Shown piece after piece: positions 11,440 to 22,505 of a stretch of 64,000 nucleotides of DNA (position 1 is the first letter of the stretch; every line of letters starts with the position of its first letter). The position numbers and the translations under genes were made by a program. Under the pieces are notes generated by a model. It ran no database searches. It saw nothing but the letters and a program-made list of their open reading frames with translations, and had not been told where the DNA came from. The stretch lies in assembly GCA_015178975.1 (NCBI GenBank), contig WHVD01000193.1, positions 81,801 to 145,800 on the forward strand. The letters are read 5' to 3'. The DNA is from Hysterangium stoloniferum. Its lineage: Eukaryota > Basidiomycota > Agaricomycetes > Hysterangiales > Hysterangiaceae.

Positions 11440-12618
11440 TCAAGTAGCAAGGCTTTTGACCAACTCGAACGCGCCAAAAGTAACCATATTTACTGGAACA
11501 GCCCTGAATAATTATGCAAAAAATTAGATTAGTGTACAGGCCGTTTGTGTGAGATGCCACTTTCCGAATCAAAGTTGGAGTCAAGCCAATAAAAAATACC
11601 CTCAAACCCTCCCTGCGGTAGGAACATCGGACGGTTGACAGGATATTATCGTATGGATTAGTTGACGATCTTTCTTTCGCCTGAATACGTGTCTTCACCA
11701 CATCGAACCCAAAAGTAGCTGCCCATCCAACTACGCCCGCGATTCCACCGGCTGCCATAAGACGAGGCCAAGAAAGTTGTTGTTGAAGTTCATCACCCAC
11801 GTCAGGATATAGAGAAGGATGCGGATACGGCGAAGGAGATGGCCTTAGGAGCCTACAGCACCCTTCATACTTTAAATCGCTCACCGGTAAGAACGTTGAC
11901 CTTTACGTCAAAAAGACTAACTCGCCGTTGCAAAATATGCACCATATCCAAGATCGCGGAGCGCCGTGATAGTCATTCCACGATAAAGGCCTTGTATTCC
12001 ATGTTTTCTGAAGATATCTAATGCAACTCGACTTGCGGTGGGTCGCGAATTAATGAGCGCCTGCTGCCGGATTTTCACAAGATCGGTTGGACATGTGATC
12101 AGGCTAGGTAAAAATTAAATAATGCCCCCAATAATTTGAGACACTCACGAGGCAACAATGCCACTACCAGCACCTGCCAAGGTTATTTGTGCTATTGTGG
12201 GCTCTTGTGATTCTTGCCCTAGCTGCAACTTCATAAGATAGCCATAGCTCGAGAAAATAAGGCCGTTTAAAAAGGCATAACTCGCCTGGAAGTTAATTGA
12301 TTCAATAGCAGACTTTATTTGAGCATTATCATTGAACATACCATAGGCGACATGATGCCCTTATAAAGCCCTGGCAATCGCTCATCGTGTAGAATCTTCG
12401 CAATTGTGCTAAATGTACCCAACCTATGGTATATGGTAGTTGTTGCTGGGTCCTGAAATCGAACTTTGACGGTGTCCAGTGGGAATCCCACAATCAGACC
12501 CACAATTCCTGTTATAACGGAAGGGGGAATGAGCTACGGGGCAACATCCATCGAAAACTGCCGAATTGACCTCCCACTGTACCTGCAACGAAGTCTACTG
12601 TGGGATCTAACGCACTGG
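11440..12618 (-). pseudogene. Mitochondrial carrier (SLC25-type) gene, splice sites probably decayed
   Basis: Inner-membrane metabolite carrier by family; substrate not assigned. All three carrier repeats are visible with their signatures: GFPLDTVKVRFQ (exon 12342-12508), CPTDLVKIRQQ (exon 11926-12103) and GFDVVKTRIQ (exon 11561-11869). The chain ends AVPVNMVTFGAFELVKS in exon 11440-11503. Exons read on the minus strand: 12571-12618, 12342-12508, 12149-12285, 11926-12103, 11561-11869, 11440-11503. Two donors are odd: after 11926 the family-consistent junction (FAT|YE) uses GC, and before 11503 the only in-phase junction (LIR|AVPVN) would use GA instead of GT. The upstream start exon is unresolved: an ATG near 12722 with a GTATGT donor is one base out of phase. 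So it is either a recently dying copy or a gene with non-canonical introns. Confidence 0.72.
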
Positions 12619-12722
12619 CTGATATCAGCCAAAGTCAGCCGTTTACGAACACATACGGCGATTCCAAGGAACATACTATTATCTCCGACGGGTCGCGGAT
12701 CTTCCAAGGCTGCAGTGGTCAT

Positions 12723-13600
12723 AATATCATGAAGATAATATCCTAGGATAGCGCTATGCGGGTGTCAAGCCGATATCTACCGTGGCTTGTACAAGGATGG
12801 GGTGGGCTCATTTCCCCAGCCAACGCATTGCCGATCGATCTGCGTGACTGGCGCACCAACTCAAAATTCGGACCTCCGACCTGACCAACATGGAGTCAAA
12901 TCATCACAGAACTCATGCCCACTCGGGTTCCTTGAGTGTTCGATAGGGAAGGCGTGTAGAATCTTGGCACTCATATACATCATGAAATAAAAGTTCAAAA
13001 ATTGGAGTTAGAATACATTAGCCACGTTGTTTTGTACGATCCGGGCCATTCAACAAAGTGTGTCCCGCTGAAGATGCAAGCATCTTTTCACCTCGAATGA
13101 CACCACCAATGAAAATTTGAACGAGTCACTATCAACTTAGTTAAGATGTAATCCTGATGCATGGAGGGAGGATTACTACGCGTCAGACACGTGACATGAT
13201 AATTGAGCTTAGAAATTGAATGTCCGCCTTCGTAACATACTGCAACGAAGATATCCTGTCTATACGGAATTGAGTGAGGCTGCCAAATACGACACCTTGT
13301 TTTAAAATCAGCAATCAGCAAATTATACAGATTATTACAAGATCACCTAGTAATTTCTTTATTACTGCAAGGAAATCAAGTTTTGTTTTGTATATCATAA
13401 CGAGCAAAAAAATGGAAATTAAATTATATAATCCCCCTACTATAGGGTGATAATTAAAAGCGTGATGGCTTTGGGAGGGCGACCATGATTTGTATGAGCC
13501 CCAGCAACCTAGCATGAAAGTTTTTTGTCCATTTCCTTAATATCGGACATCTAGGACTGTTTTTGCCGGATTGATTTGGGTACTGCTTCCACCAGAGAAC
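12723..13600. other. Intergenic, no gene recognised
   Basis: Only short frames without domain content. It becomes AT-rich after about 13310. I see no RNA gene or repeat array here. Confidence 0.5.
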
Positions 13601-13862
13601 GCCCCAAATCTTAAAACTCAAAGGATCCTTAGTGTGATATTACAATATTAAACTTGCCAATCACGTGGTAAATCCTTGGCATTGGTTAAGGATCAAAAAG
13701 CTTACTAGGGTTTATGGATCCTCAACCGATTTAACTCGGTTGGAGATCTAAAGGTTTAGGGTCCATGAATCCTTGAACTCGGTTTAGGATCCGACTGGTG
13801 ATTGGCAGGTTTTATATCACACAGTTTCCATAAAGGACCCTTTGAGATTTTGGATCCGGGGC
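13601..13862. mobile_element. MITE-like element with terminal inverted repeats
   Basis: About 262 bp. The left end, GCCCCAAATCTTAAAACTCA, and following AAGGATCCTTAGTGTGATAT... to CTTGCCAATCAC, is matched in inverted orientation by GTGATTGGCAGG...TATATCACAC...GGACCCTTTGAGATTTTGGATCCGGGGC at the right end, with some mismatches. The centre holds further GGATCC and ACTCGGTT half-repeats. There is no coding frame. No clear target duplication was found, so the superfamily is open. Confidence 0.6.
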
Positions 13863-14154
13863 TTTTTTCTGTGTTTGACTCTGTCACAATGTCGCCAAAC
13901 TGTTGGTCGCACAACCAGCAAATAGGCTCGGCATGATCATTCTCGTTGCCAGGATAGGATCAGATCGTCGTCGGGACCATTTTTCACAAAAGTGTGGTGC
14001 GGGACATCGAGAGTTAACAATGAGTGATATTCGCGTTTGTCTGATCTCTGTCAAACGCGTAAGGAAAACTAGTTACAGCGACTAATATAATGAACAAGCT
14101 GACTAAGCTTCTAGTGGCTTCTAGCGCTCGCAATACTTAGCCTCGGGACTAGAT

Positions 14155-16506
14155 ATGGGCCAGAATCCGTCAAAGAGACGATCATCCACTAACTCAGAAA
14201 ATGCTGTGAGCATTATCACTGACGATGAGTCGCAAAGTAACACCATCACCATGGTTGCTGAGAGTGATGGCAATGAAAGAGCACGCAGACACGAAGGTGC
14301 TGTGAAGCAGACACTTGATTGGCCTATTCCACGATACTATATCGATTTACACCCCATACTTGCTGATATACCAGATCTCTCTCAAGAGGTCAAGTTACTT
14401 GGCGATACCCCTGTAACCCATGGCGTTCTCTCCTCCATCTGGCTTGGGGAAATTGCGAACGGGACACGCGTCTCTGTCAAACTATTTACTCGGATACGGG
14501 ATAATATATATGAGGTAGCAGCTCATTCCTTTTTATAGCTAATGTCGTTGCTCATGTCACAGCAGCTTTTTGTCAAAGAGGCGTATGCTTGGTCGCTCGC
14601 AGTGCCGCATGAAAATGTACAGCCACTTCTCGGAGTTGCATACCTACGAGACTCAATAGCTCTCATTTCGCCTTGGCAGAGATGCGGAAATCTCAGAGAC
14701 TATGTCCAGCGTGATCAATCCCCCACGATACTTAAATTATTGGCGGATGTGGCTCATGGCATGGCCCACTTACACAAGAAAGGAATCATCTATGGAAATC
14801 TACGTCCGGTTAGGAATTCACCAGGCCTGATTCTATCTAAAGTTTATATATTAAAGTGTGGCCTGCTAGACGACAGTTTTGGTTTCTGAAAACGGCACAG
14901 CCTGTCTATCTAGCTTTTTATACGCAATAGCCAAGCAAACAGACCCCAAATCCATGCCCGATCCTGACAATTGGCGTACCCGCTACGCTGAAATTGTCTC
15001 AGTTGGATTTCCTGCTCTCGCGGTAGATCTTAACAACATTGAGGCTGGCTTCGAAACTGATGTGTTTGCATTTGGCACGTTAGTGAGCAGAGTGAGTTAT
15101 CGTGCCTTTTTGTTTTGCCAATATCTCTGTCTGATAATTGAGTGATAGATTCTCACGGGGATCTCTGCTAAACGAACACAACATGCCATGATGACGAACA
15201 TATTACAAGGGAAATTTCCTCAACGTGTCGGGAATATACCTTTGCCCGAGGATCTATGGTTTCTTGTTCAAAATTGCTGGCAGCCAGATTTAAGCCAGAG
15301 GCCGCCCATGGCGGATGTTGCAAATGAGATGTTTCGCTTGGTAGTACCACTTCAACCTACCCAGATCGTGAGTTCTTCGAGAACAGAGCTAACCGACATT
15401 AGCCCGGAGATCAAAAAACTAAGCGAACATCCCATTGCCTGTGGAGGATATTGTGATCTTTACTTGGGTCAAAGACTGGGGAAGGAAAATGTAGCGCTAA
15501 AATTGATAAGGCTTTTCGGGACTACAGACGTGGATAAAGAAACTGCACGCCGCGTGAGTATCAAGCATCTTTTAGGCCTCGCTGGCAGATCTGATGACGG
15601 CCTAGCGGTTCATGGCTGAAGCACGTATATGGGCGGAATTGGACCACCCACGGATTTTGAAATTCTATGGTATTTGCGAGTATGGTACGCTATCGTTGTT
15701 CATGGTGCGTATTTCAAATGTCGTCGATAATTTTACCTTACTGTGAGCAGGTATCGCCGTTCCTCGAGAATGGAAATGTTATGAATTACCTATCTGCGAT
15801 CAATCCAAACGCTGATAGACGTCAGCTGGTAAACACGAGCAGCTGTTTGATATATATACCATGCTCAAAACCTTTTGAAATTAGCTTATCGAGACCGCCG
15901 AGGGCCTTGCGTATCTTCATAATCGAACTCCTCCCGTGATTCATGGCGATCTGAAAGGGTTCGCAACTTTGTCTTCAACACTCTAGGTGGAATTCTTTTT
16001 AATTATGAGCAGTGCAAATATTCTTGTAACGAATTCGGGGCATGCCGTTCTCGCAGACTTTGGTCTGTCTAGGATTAGCATTGAAGCGACGATTTCGATG
16101 TTGCAGGGCTCAGGATCCCCAAGATGGATGGCCCCAGAGTTGGTCACGGCTGGTGAAGTAGAATCCGGACCACTAAAGACAGTCAAAAGTGATGTTTATG
16201 GTTATGGACACATTATGCTTGAAGTTCGTTTCTTTAAATTCGATGAACGAACTATACTGATATGCATGTGTCTAGGTTTTAAGTGGCCAGCGGCCGTTCT
16301 TCAATATGCGAGAAGACCTACACGTTATTGTAGAGTTGATTCACAACAAGCGATCGCAGCGACCGAATAGCCCCACGGCAAAGCTATGGTTAGATGATGC
16401 TACGTGGGCATACTGCCAGATATGTACGGCTATAAACGCTGATGATAGACCAACGATGGATGTGGTGATTAGGGATCTACGGAATATATTGTTAAAATCT
16501 ATTTAA
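14155..16506 (+). CDS. Tandem TKL-type protein: N-terminal pseudokinase plus C-terminal protein kinase
   Basis: Nine exons, all in phase: 14155-14514, 14563-14808, 14870-15091, 15149-15553, 15606-15704, 15751-15828, 15885-15958, 16010-16223, 16276-16506; 642 aa. It starts MGQNPSK, which fits an N-myristoylation site (Gly2, Ser6). Domain 1 (about residues 85-330) keeps the ATP lysine (VSVK, Lys109), but the catalytic loop is YGNLRP (Asn199 for Asp) and the DFG position reads LSSF, so it should be catalytically dead. Domain 2 (about 360-640) has VALK (Lys394), HGDLKG (Asp492), ADFGLSR (Asp511) and WMAPE, so it should be active. By analogy with other pseudokinase-kinase proteins, domain 1 may regulate domain 2; that is inference. 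Upstream and downstream neighbours give no pathway. Tyrosine against serine/threonine specificity cannot be told. Confidence 0.88.
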
Positions 16507-17014
16507 TATTTACGTACACTTTCTGTAAAACCATGTACTAGTACTATTGTATCAAGGGAGCTTATCTAACGAACTTGGGACATTATTAAAACTTAGAAAT
16601 CAATTACGCTGATATATAGGTGTGTCAAACTATCTTGAACTTCTATTCATTTCACACCTAATTCGTCATACAGCGTTTCAGAATGAGATCTTACTGACAA
16701 TAACTGAGATACACGTGACGGTGCTTTGCCTTGAGCCAACCCACGTGGGAAACTAGGCCACTAGCATAGGCTGCATAGCCCAGCTGCCACAGATCCCTAT
16801 TAATAAAGATTATTCTTTACTTCCTCCTTTGACCTCCCTTTGTCTTAGATTCGATCATCCCTCAGCTGCAAGCCATCCTCTAGCTCTACAAAGGGCTGGA
16901 CCTGGCCCCGTGTACATAAATCTATTATCTCCGATATCACAGGTACCCATTAATTACCCACTTTGACTCTGAGCGTCGTAGACGTTCCATCCACCATCTG
17001 CCAACGATCACACA
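16507..17014. other. Intergenic between kinase gene and unknown gene
   Basis: 508 bp, both flanking genes on the plus strand, so it holds the 3' end of one and the promoter of the next. Pyrimidine-rich tracts occur near 16820-16850. No gene or repeat seen. Confidence 0.5.
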
Positions 17015-17741
17015 ATGACCAACCCCCCTATACTAGAACACGGACCAACAATGACGAACAGTAAACCACATCAGGGCCCTATCTTCCCTTATCGCTTCTC
17101 CTTTGAACCGTATTACCTGCAACGGGAGGCACCTGCGGGCATCCAGTGGGGAGAGACATTCTGTAGATGGAGTGTTGCCAAACAAGAACGTCCGAAAGCC
17201 CTCGAGTGGAGTCATTACGGGAAAGGCAAGGGTGTCACAGCCTTACCAAGCGACGAACCTGCTCGATGTTGCAGTGAAAGCACACCCATTCTGTTTTTAA
17301 CCAAGAGAGTCGACGACATGACTGGGGTAATCGCGTCAGGCAGTGTCTATATTGGTACGATTGCAGGCCACGGGTGGTACTCAGCACCACCCGGGTCAGA
17401 ATTTCTCATCCGTCTCGTGACCGATCCTGACGACGTCATCCAATTGCGCAATGAAGCGGCCACATACGAGGAGTATGAATCGCTATGGTCCAATGAATCA
17501 TTTCGAGAGAAGATTAAAGTGCTGCCGCTCGAATTCCATGGTTTTTTCCAGAGCGATTCGGGCAATACAGGTGTCATCATCCTTAAGGCTCGTCAGAATG
17601 CCGCCTATAACAAGAGGTGAGCCCAAAGTTTCTGCTATTTAATCCACAAGCTCAATTTTGCGCAGTGATGTCGCTAGATTACGGAAGAAAACAACGAAGA
17701 ATACGATACGTCATTTGAAAATGTTGACAGCAGGCCATTAA
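17015..17741 (+). CDS. Unknown protein, 225 aa
   Basis: Two exons, 17015-17616 and 17666-17741, joined by a 49-nt intron (GTGAGC...GCGCAG), in phase, giving 225 aa ending HLKMLTAGH. I do not recognise a family. There is no signal peptide or membrane segment. The middle has an SVYIGTIAGHGWYSAPPGSE stretch and acidic segments (EEYESLW), and the C-terminus is strongly basic (ARLRKKTTKNTIRHLK). A second ATG 36 bases downstream (residue 13) could also serve as start. It lies between the kinase gene and RPS0 with independent promoters. Reading frame, intron phase and codon composition support it as a real gene. Confidence 0.7.
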
Positions 17742-18201
17742 TTGTAAGATATGAACGCGTGCGGCAGGGGTTATTGTATAAGCCAATCGTCACTGTAGTG
17801 TGTATTTTTAAACGGAATACGATCCGACTGTAACACGCTCCGTACAGTTGCAAGCAGGAATTAGATATTTAAGTTTGAGCTATAACTTTGAATACTCGTT
17901 AGGAAACTGTCGTTAACAATCATGCTCTATTATGTAAGCGCATGCGGCTGGAGACGCCGATCTCACGGTTAAGCGCCTGTTGTCACAGCTAGCTCAACTA
18001 ACTATCCCAATAAAACAGGACGCTCGACATTGTCGACTGCACCTTCTAGGTCACTTTACACTAAGGTATGTGTCTTTGCATGTTAAGAATGCAGTTGGAT
18101 CAAGAAAACGGCTTGTTTTCATCTTGGGAGATGATGGATTGGTCGTCATAAACTCGGATGACCACTATGCTAATACAAGTCTCGACAATAGACCCTTCAT
18201 T

Positions 18202-18733
18202 ATGTCGTCAAAATTACCCTCCGTTCTCAGCGCAACGGATGAGGAGATCCGACTCCTTTTGGCTGCCCAGTGTCATATTGGCACCAAGAATTGTGAAAAG
18301 CACATGGAGCCTTACGTCTGGAAACGACGGGTTGACGGTTCGTATTTGTGTTAAATTTTTCCCACAAACAGCTATTTACATTTCCACAAAATACCCAGGT
18401 ATCCACCTCATCAACATTGGCAAGACCTGGGAGAAGCTCGTATTTGCCGCACGTGTCATTGCCGCCGTCGAAAACCCGAACGATGTCTGCGTAATTTCCG
18501 CTCGTTCATACGGTCAGCGTGCCGTCCTGAAGTTTGCCGCTAACACCGGTGCACAAGCCATTGCCGGTCGTTTTACCCCCGGTAGCTTCACCAATTATAT
18601 CACCCGCTCTTTCAAGGAGCCCCGTCTCATTGTTGTGACCGACCCGCGTGTCGACCACCAGGCCATCCGCGAAGCGTCCTACGTGAACATCCCCGTGATT
18701 GCTCTCTGTGATACCGATGCCCCGCTCCAATAC

Positions 18734-18765
<32 letters not shown>

Positions 18766-19213
18766 GAAGCACTCGATCGGTCTCATCTGGTGGCTCCTCG
18801 CGAGAGAAGTCCTCCGCCTGCGCGGAACCGTCCCCAGGACCACCGACGGGTGGCACGTCATGGTTGACATGTTCTTCTACCGCGACCCCGAAGAAGTCGA
18901 AAAGGAAGCGCAAGACGTGGCAGCGGCGAAGGCCGCCCTCACCGCTGGGGAGGCTCCCGTCCCACGCGACCCAGATGAGTGGGAGGTCGGAACCGGTCCC
19001 CAGGCAGGGGCCATTAACCCAACGTTGGCTGGTGGTAAGTCGAGCGTCGGCATTTTGTACGTTCTCACCAACTTTATCATTACAGGCCTCGAATGGGAGG
19101 CGAACGCACCTGCGACGGGTGCTAGGGTAGAATGGGCGTCAGAGCCCGTTCCAGGAGCGGCAGGTGAACAGTGGGATGCGCAAGCTGAAGCTACAGGGGC
19201 GTGGGATCATTAG
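18202..19213 (+). CDS. RPS0: 40S ribosomal protein S0 (uS2 family)
   Basis: Structural protein of the small ribosomal subunit, needed for 18S rRNA maturation (family knowledge). Three exons, 18202-18337, 18399-19034, 19086-19213; 299 aa. Family hallmarks: [20 protein letters not shown] near the N-terminus, [49 protein letters not shown], and [19 protein letters not shown]. The C-terminus is acidic with repeated EWEAN/EWASE words, as in other eukaryotic uS2 proteins. The start is the first ATG of the exon ([10 protein letters not shown]); upstream in-frame sequence lacks an ATG. Exon 2 is much richer in C-ending codons than neighbouring genes, as expected for high expression. Confidence 0.97.
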
Positions 19214-19661
19214 ATTGTCTTCGACGGATCGCATTTTCTGTTATGCTTTCTGCACTTCATCATTCTATTCACCGATGCTCCAAAATCTCGCATAGCTTGT
19301 GATGCCCTAAATAAAAGCATGCATGCCAACCTTCCTATGTTATGATATGCATTGGTTCTAAATAGCACTATGTCAAGTTTTCTCATGTTTTTTCGGTCAA
19401 ACCGCAGACGTCTGGTTTAGTGATTTATTTATCTACTGACAATATGCCACGGCACATGTTGGGTTCAGTTGACAGCGATAACAACCGTTATCAATTAACA
19501 AGTTCACAAGTGATCTAGATGTCCGAGACGAAGCAAGTTTCAAGGAATTTCATAAGAAGACGTGCGATAATGGGATCGTTTTGTTTATGATAGGGAGAAT
19601 TAAAAAAAGTATAGTGCGAGTATCTGGGTTACAATCGGCAAGCATGAGAGCTATCTGTATT
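19214..19661. other. Convergent intergenic region
   Basis: Lies between the ends of RPS0 (+) and the DOMON-b561 gene (-). AT-rich with AATAAA-like words near 19307, plausible for 3' ends. No gene found. Confidence 0.5.
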
Positions 19662-21611
19662 CTACCCGGCAGCACGGTTGCGGATCATTTGCAATTGGTG
19701 CGTCTCTTGATTATTTAATTGAACACCTGCGTGATCATTCGACTGGGAACCCTCTTCATCATTCGATTGAACTCCCTTGTCTTGATCGGTTGGCGACGCC
19801 TTGGGGCGCTCTTGTCGCCATTGGCGCGGGAGATATGCCAGTCCGCCAGAGTACAAGAGCGCGAATACCTGTTCCACATATTATCAGAAACGATGGGCAG
19901 GAGGAGGAAGAAGGACAGGAAGTGCTGACCACAATCCAAACGATCCAGACGATATTAACTACATTTGCCTATAGACCCGAAACAGTAGTTATGATATGCG
20001 CCACAGACGATCAAAGGTTTTTAAGAAGACGTACCACAGGCGATCGACCCGTTGTGTTGGGCCACTCTTCATCGTATCCAATATGCACTTGATAGAATGC
20101 AAGAGCTAGGATGACTAGACCAAAAATGGCATGGAAATAATTCTGCGGGGGACGTCCGAAGCGGAAACGAATTTTCACGAAATGGATGAAGGCTCCTAAA
20201 ACGCATTGACATAGATAAAGTGCAAGTAATATCGTCCCGATTCTCTGCAAGCTCTGTACCGTCAGTAAAGAGGTTAAACACTTCTGCTTTGGACAAAAAT
20301 AACCTTGTGCGGGGAGCTGACATCGGAACCTTGCTGATTGACAGCAACATATCCTAAGACACAACCAACGACAATGAACGGGCCAGCTATACATTGTCTG
20401 AGTAATGCAGGAAAATTGGAGAGATGAAACCAATATTACCTATGCCAGCTTGAATTACCCAATGCGCCGTGAACCAACGAGGATAATAGGTTCTGGTATA
20501 CCTAGCTAAAAGTACCCCGGCCGGCAGTAGAAACAGAAAGCCGAAAGTCACCACAACGGCGTGAGCAATGATCGTCTTTTGATACGACAACAAAGGTACG
20601 CTGCCTGCGCTAGAACCGACCCGCGAAGTTGAGTTGGATGTGAGAGTCTTAGTTAAATCCAGGGTGAAAGTTCCCGATTCGAGGTGCTGTTGAATAGTAG
20701 AACCCGCAGCTTCAGCAGGTCGTGTGGAACCAAATGCCCAGATCAATGGCACTTGCGTTGCAGTTCCCTAGGGACTGTGTTAGCTACTAGCGCTGTGAGA
20801 TTTTGGGGCGCATACATCGATTGTAAAAGTCAAAACTGGTTGGGAGCCAGTTAACTAGGTAGGTTTATGTCGTTAGGTATACATGTGAATAACCAGCCGG
20901 AGAGGGAACTAACTGTCGACAATGTAGGTTGGGCTGTGGCAACCTTTGGCGGTGAAGCAACAGGCGTGGGCATGTTTTGCCCAGAGGCTTGCCGTTGAGA
21001 TAGAGTGATTGTGCCATCGGCGTTCAACCACATGATGACCATGGGAGTGTCTGTGTTGTGATGCGCAATGAGACAGGGAAGGAGAGGCCCTAGAATTATT
21101 CCACATACTGGCCATTTGCTCTCCAAAACCGCTAGTGACCAATGAGATAGAAATACAAAACATCACAAAAACACCCACATTGCCATCCATCCGAGACTCT
21201 GTGAGCCGGTACTCTGAAGTTCATCTATGCGCATATATTAGGTCCAAACAACAATATAAAATATGCTGCACTGCGTACAGGTGATCGTGGAACCATTAAC
21301 AATTCCCGTAACACACATGAGCTGATAGTCCGTGTCAGTTGCGAACTCGGTACGGCACCGCAAATATATACCTGACTACCAGGACATTGCACGTCTCCCT
21401 GCAAGACAGCTGTAGTGTTAGTGCTGGTGGCAGCCAGGGAAGTCGTCGATGTGGCTCCTGCAACAGACTGGGAGGGTTGAACATCATCCCCGTTATCGCC
21501 GCCATCATCGTTATCGGCTGGACTACGACCACGACTAGGACTAGCAGCTGCAAGGGCACCAAGAAAAAGAAAAAGACATAAGAAAGTACCTAGTAATCGT
21601 ATGGGTGGCAT
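19662..21611 (-). CDS. Secreted/membrane DOMON - cytochrome b561 protein
   Basis: Eleven exons read on the minus strand. The start MPPIRLLGTF opens a signal peptide with a hydrophobic core (LCLFLFLGALAAA). A Ser/Thr-rich spacer is followed by a DOMON domain containing LGWMAMGFGEQMANTPMVIM (assembled over three introns) and ITLSQRQASGQ, the type of heme-binding cytochrome domain also found in cellobiose dehydrogenase. After PLIWAFGSTRP comes a cytochrome b561 region with several membrane helices and histidines typical of heme ligation (IIAHAVVVTF, FTAHWVIQAG, YFHAIFGLV, FYQVHIGY). The C-terminal tail is hydrophilic, Gln/Asn-rich. By family, it moves electrons across or at the membrane; substrate unknown. 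Introns keep phase throughout, so I judge the gene intact. Confidence 0.85.
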
Positions 21612-22505
21612 GAGGTGGTGCGGGGACTGAGGCTTGATCTTGAGGAATATTAGGGGGGGAAGGAAAAACAGAAAGAAGACTCCTATAATACAGTTCTCTC
21701 AATAATAGCGGACCCCAAATATGGACTCGCAGCAGGCCAAGAACTCTAGGTACCTTGACCTCGTTTGCCCACCGCAGCACAAAAGTCATGCAATTACTGA
21801 TTACTGATTGTGCCAGTAGGATGTGTGTGAAGCATCTGTGCTAATAATCTCATCTGTATCAACATGGGCTTGGATACAACGCGGGTGCTTTCTTAAACGT
21901 TTAGCAACCTCAATATTGGAGCTCGGGGAATCAAGCCGTTCGAGTGTAGAATCATTAGCCGTTCTTTCGAAGTCTCAGTATTACTTAATGTATGCTAACA
22001 CATGTCACATGTCACACATTTCACGTTCCTCAAGATGGGTACTTTAATCTCGCGGACACCAATACTACACAAGCCCGTTTCCTGTCGCGTCGAATGCCTC
22101 ACCTACCTTTTTACCAGTTACGTCTAAGGAGGCCTTTCCGTCTCAATCTTGGCATTCGCTCAAGCTGTATGCAGCAAAAGCTTGCCCGTGCTTCCGTGAG
22201 GAGAAAAAAATTTTTACGCCTTAGTTATGATACTCTATATTTAATATAATCACCTCAAAAATAGTTGTTGATTCCCACTTGAACAGTCTTATCAACCTGG
22301 AGCGAGTCCTTGAAGCGACCGCAGTCGTTCCAAACACCGCATCGTATTTGATAACCTGTCTGCAGTACACAGGACAACATCTCCATATAACTTGTCGGCA
22401 AGGGATCATTCTTATTATATAGCCATCATCAAGGTATAGGTCGTCAGTTGATATGAATATCAATAAGCGGCTGCATCGCTCTACCAAAAAGCCAGCCAAA
22501 GTGCG
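21612..22505. other. Intergenic: promoter of the b561 gene, 3' side of the API5-like gene
   Basis: About 890 bp; both neighbours are on the minus strand. No frame with domain content. Short minus-strand frames near 22221-22499 have no recognisable features. Confidence 0.45.
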
